Origin: Pseudomonadota bacterium
Lineage (GTDB): Bacteria > Desulfobacterota > JADFVX01
Direction of reading: 5' to 3'
NCBI GenBank assembly: GCA_015222755.1
Contig: JADFVX010000039.1
Location: 1 to 7,002, forward strand
Length of the DNA stretch: 7,002 nt
Shown: positions 6,375 through 7,002 of the stretch, piece after piece
How the letters are laid out: every line of letters begins with the position of its first letter
Numbering within the stretch: the stretch's first letter is position 1
Notes under the pieces: model-generated
Databases searched by the model: none
What the model saw: the letters and a program-made list of their open reading frames with translations, nothing else
What the model was told of the DNA's origin: nothing
Translations under genes and position numbers: made by a program

Positions 6375-6381
6375 ATTGCAA
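6353..6381 (-). promoter_or_regulatory. Candidate extended -10 promoter for exbBD
   Basis: On the minus strand TTGCAA (6376-6381, 4 of 6 to the -35 consensus) lies 17 bp from TAATAC (6353-6358, 3 of 6), which is preceded by TGG and so has an extended -10. The predicted start near 6346 gives a leader of about 14 nt that holds the AGAGGTG ribosome site of exbB. The hexamers are weak, and the assignment rests mostly on spacing and the extended element. It interlocks with the tilS promoter candidate. Confidence 0.35.
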
Positions 6382-6432
6382 GTTAAACTCTTACTCCTGT
6401 TTCAAGCCTTTTTCCTGCAATAGGGGATATTT

Positions 6433-7002
6433 ATGTTTGTTGAAAAAATAGTCCACACAATAAAAAAATACGGGATGCTATCGGAGGGAGACACTATTAT
6501 AGCCGGTGTTTCCGGCGGTCTTGATTCCATTGTTCTTTTGCACATTTTGGACGGCTTTGTCAGGGATGAGGGGGGTCAACTTATTGTCGCTCATCTGCAC
6601 CATGGTCTGAGGGGAGAGGAAGCAGACAGGGACGAGACCTTTGTTGCCGAAAGGGCAAAAAAACTTGGCCTTGTTTACAGGTGCAGGAAGGCTGAGCTGT
6701 CTTCCAGAGTAAAAGAGACAAGGGAAAATCTGCAGGCTGCCGCAAGAGATGAGCGCTACCGCTTTTTTGAGTCCGTGCGGGAAGAATTCAACGGTGACAA
6801 GATAGCCCTGGGGCATAATGCCGATGATCAGGCTGAAACTGTTCTCATGAGAATTGTGCGGGGCTGTGGCATTAAAGGTCTGGCAGGGATCCCTCCCGTA
6901 AGGAGTAATATCGTTCGCCCTCTCATTGAAACAAGGCGATCTGAGATTGCGGCATTTGCTGCCAGTAAAGGGATATCATATGTGGAGGACAGTTCCAATA
7001 AG
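6433..7002 (+). CDS. tilS: tRNA(Ile)-lysidine synthase, N-terminal 190 residues (3' truncated by window edge)
   Basis: TilS is an N-type ATP pyrophosphatase that attaches lysine to C34 of tRNA-Ile(CAU), changing its decoding from AUG to AUA; it is normally essential. The frame is open from ATG 6433 to the end of the window. The PP-loop SGGLDS stands at residues 27-32 (family SGGxDS). It is followed by AHLHHGLRGEEADRDE, the ENLQAAARDERYRFF block, ALGHNADDQAETVLMR with RIVRGCGIKGLAG, the RPLIETRR segment and finally VEDSSNK, which leads into the family's DxSN-x-D motif. This is the catalytic domain; the C-terminal substrate-binding domains lie beyond the window. AGGGGA at 6422-6427 is 5 nt from the start. 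It is divergent from exbB. Frequent ATA codons throughout the window agree with a need for lysidine-modified tRNA. Confidence 0.95.
   Translation, partial: MFVEKIVHTIKKYGMLSEGDTIIAGVSGGLDSIVLLHILDGFVRDEGGQLIVAHLHHGLRGEEADRDETFVAERAKKLGLVYRCRKAELSSRVKETRENLQAAARDERYRFFESVREEFNGDKIALGHNADDQAETVLMRIVRGCGIKGLAGIPPVRSNIVRPLIETRRSEIAAFAASKGISYVEDSSNK

Overview
The window is a chromosomal housekeeping stretch with roughly balanced base composition. It probably comes from a Gram-negative, diderm bacterium. An ExbB/ExbD proton-channel pair points to an envelope with an energised outer membrane or cell-surface transport. MutL carries the intact endonuclease motifs of lineages that lack MutH. The NadK active-site block, together with frequent ATA and AGG codons, recalls Desulfobacterota/Desulfuromonadota-type or related anaerobic lineages; that placement is from memory and tentative. 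I see no phage, insertion sequence, CRISPR, tRNA, rRNA or defence genes.

Layout. Positions 1-98 (+) hold the last 31 codons of an unidentified membrane protein. It converges on nadK (223-1080, -), an NAD kinase. A 119-bp divergent spacer separates nadK from rarA (1200-2513, +). RarA is followed after 1 nt by mutL (2515-4311, +), whose stop overlaps the miaA start in a TGATG junction (miaA 4311-5234, +). MiaA runs head-on into exbD (5236-5640, -), with one base between the two stop codons. ExbD lies 5 nt downstream of exbB (5646-6332, -). A 100-bp divergent spacer follows, then tilS (6433 to the window edge, +), which is open at its 3' end.

Function. RarA (stalled-fork AAA+ ATPase) and MutL (mismatch repair) form a genome-maintenance pair. 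They are probably co-transcribed with MiaA, which prenylates A37 of tRNAs reading UNN codons; mutL-miaA adjacency is a widely conserved arrangement. TilS is a second tRNA-modification enzyme, making lysidine in tRNA-Ile(CAU). NadK supplies NADP. ExbB/ExbD would harvest proton-motive force for a TonB-like partner not encoded here.

The most interesting signals are regulatory. rarA has no Shine-Dalgarno site, and an extended -10 element is placed so that transcription would begin on the A of its ATG (predicted leaderless mRNA). The exbB and tilS promoters appear interlocked in the same 36 bp. The ExbB tail is lysine-rich and encoded by an A8 tract with slippage potential. I found nothing that looks like a new multi-gene system; the protein-coding content belongs to well-known families.
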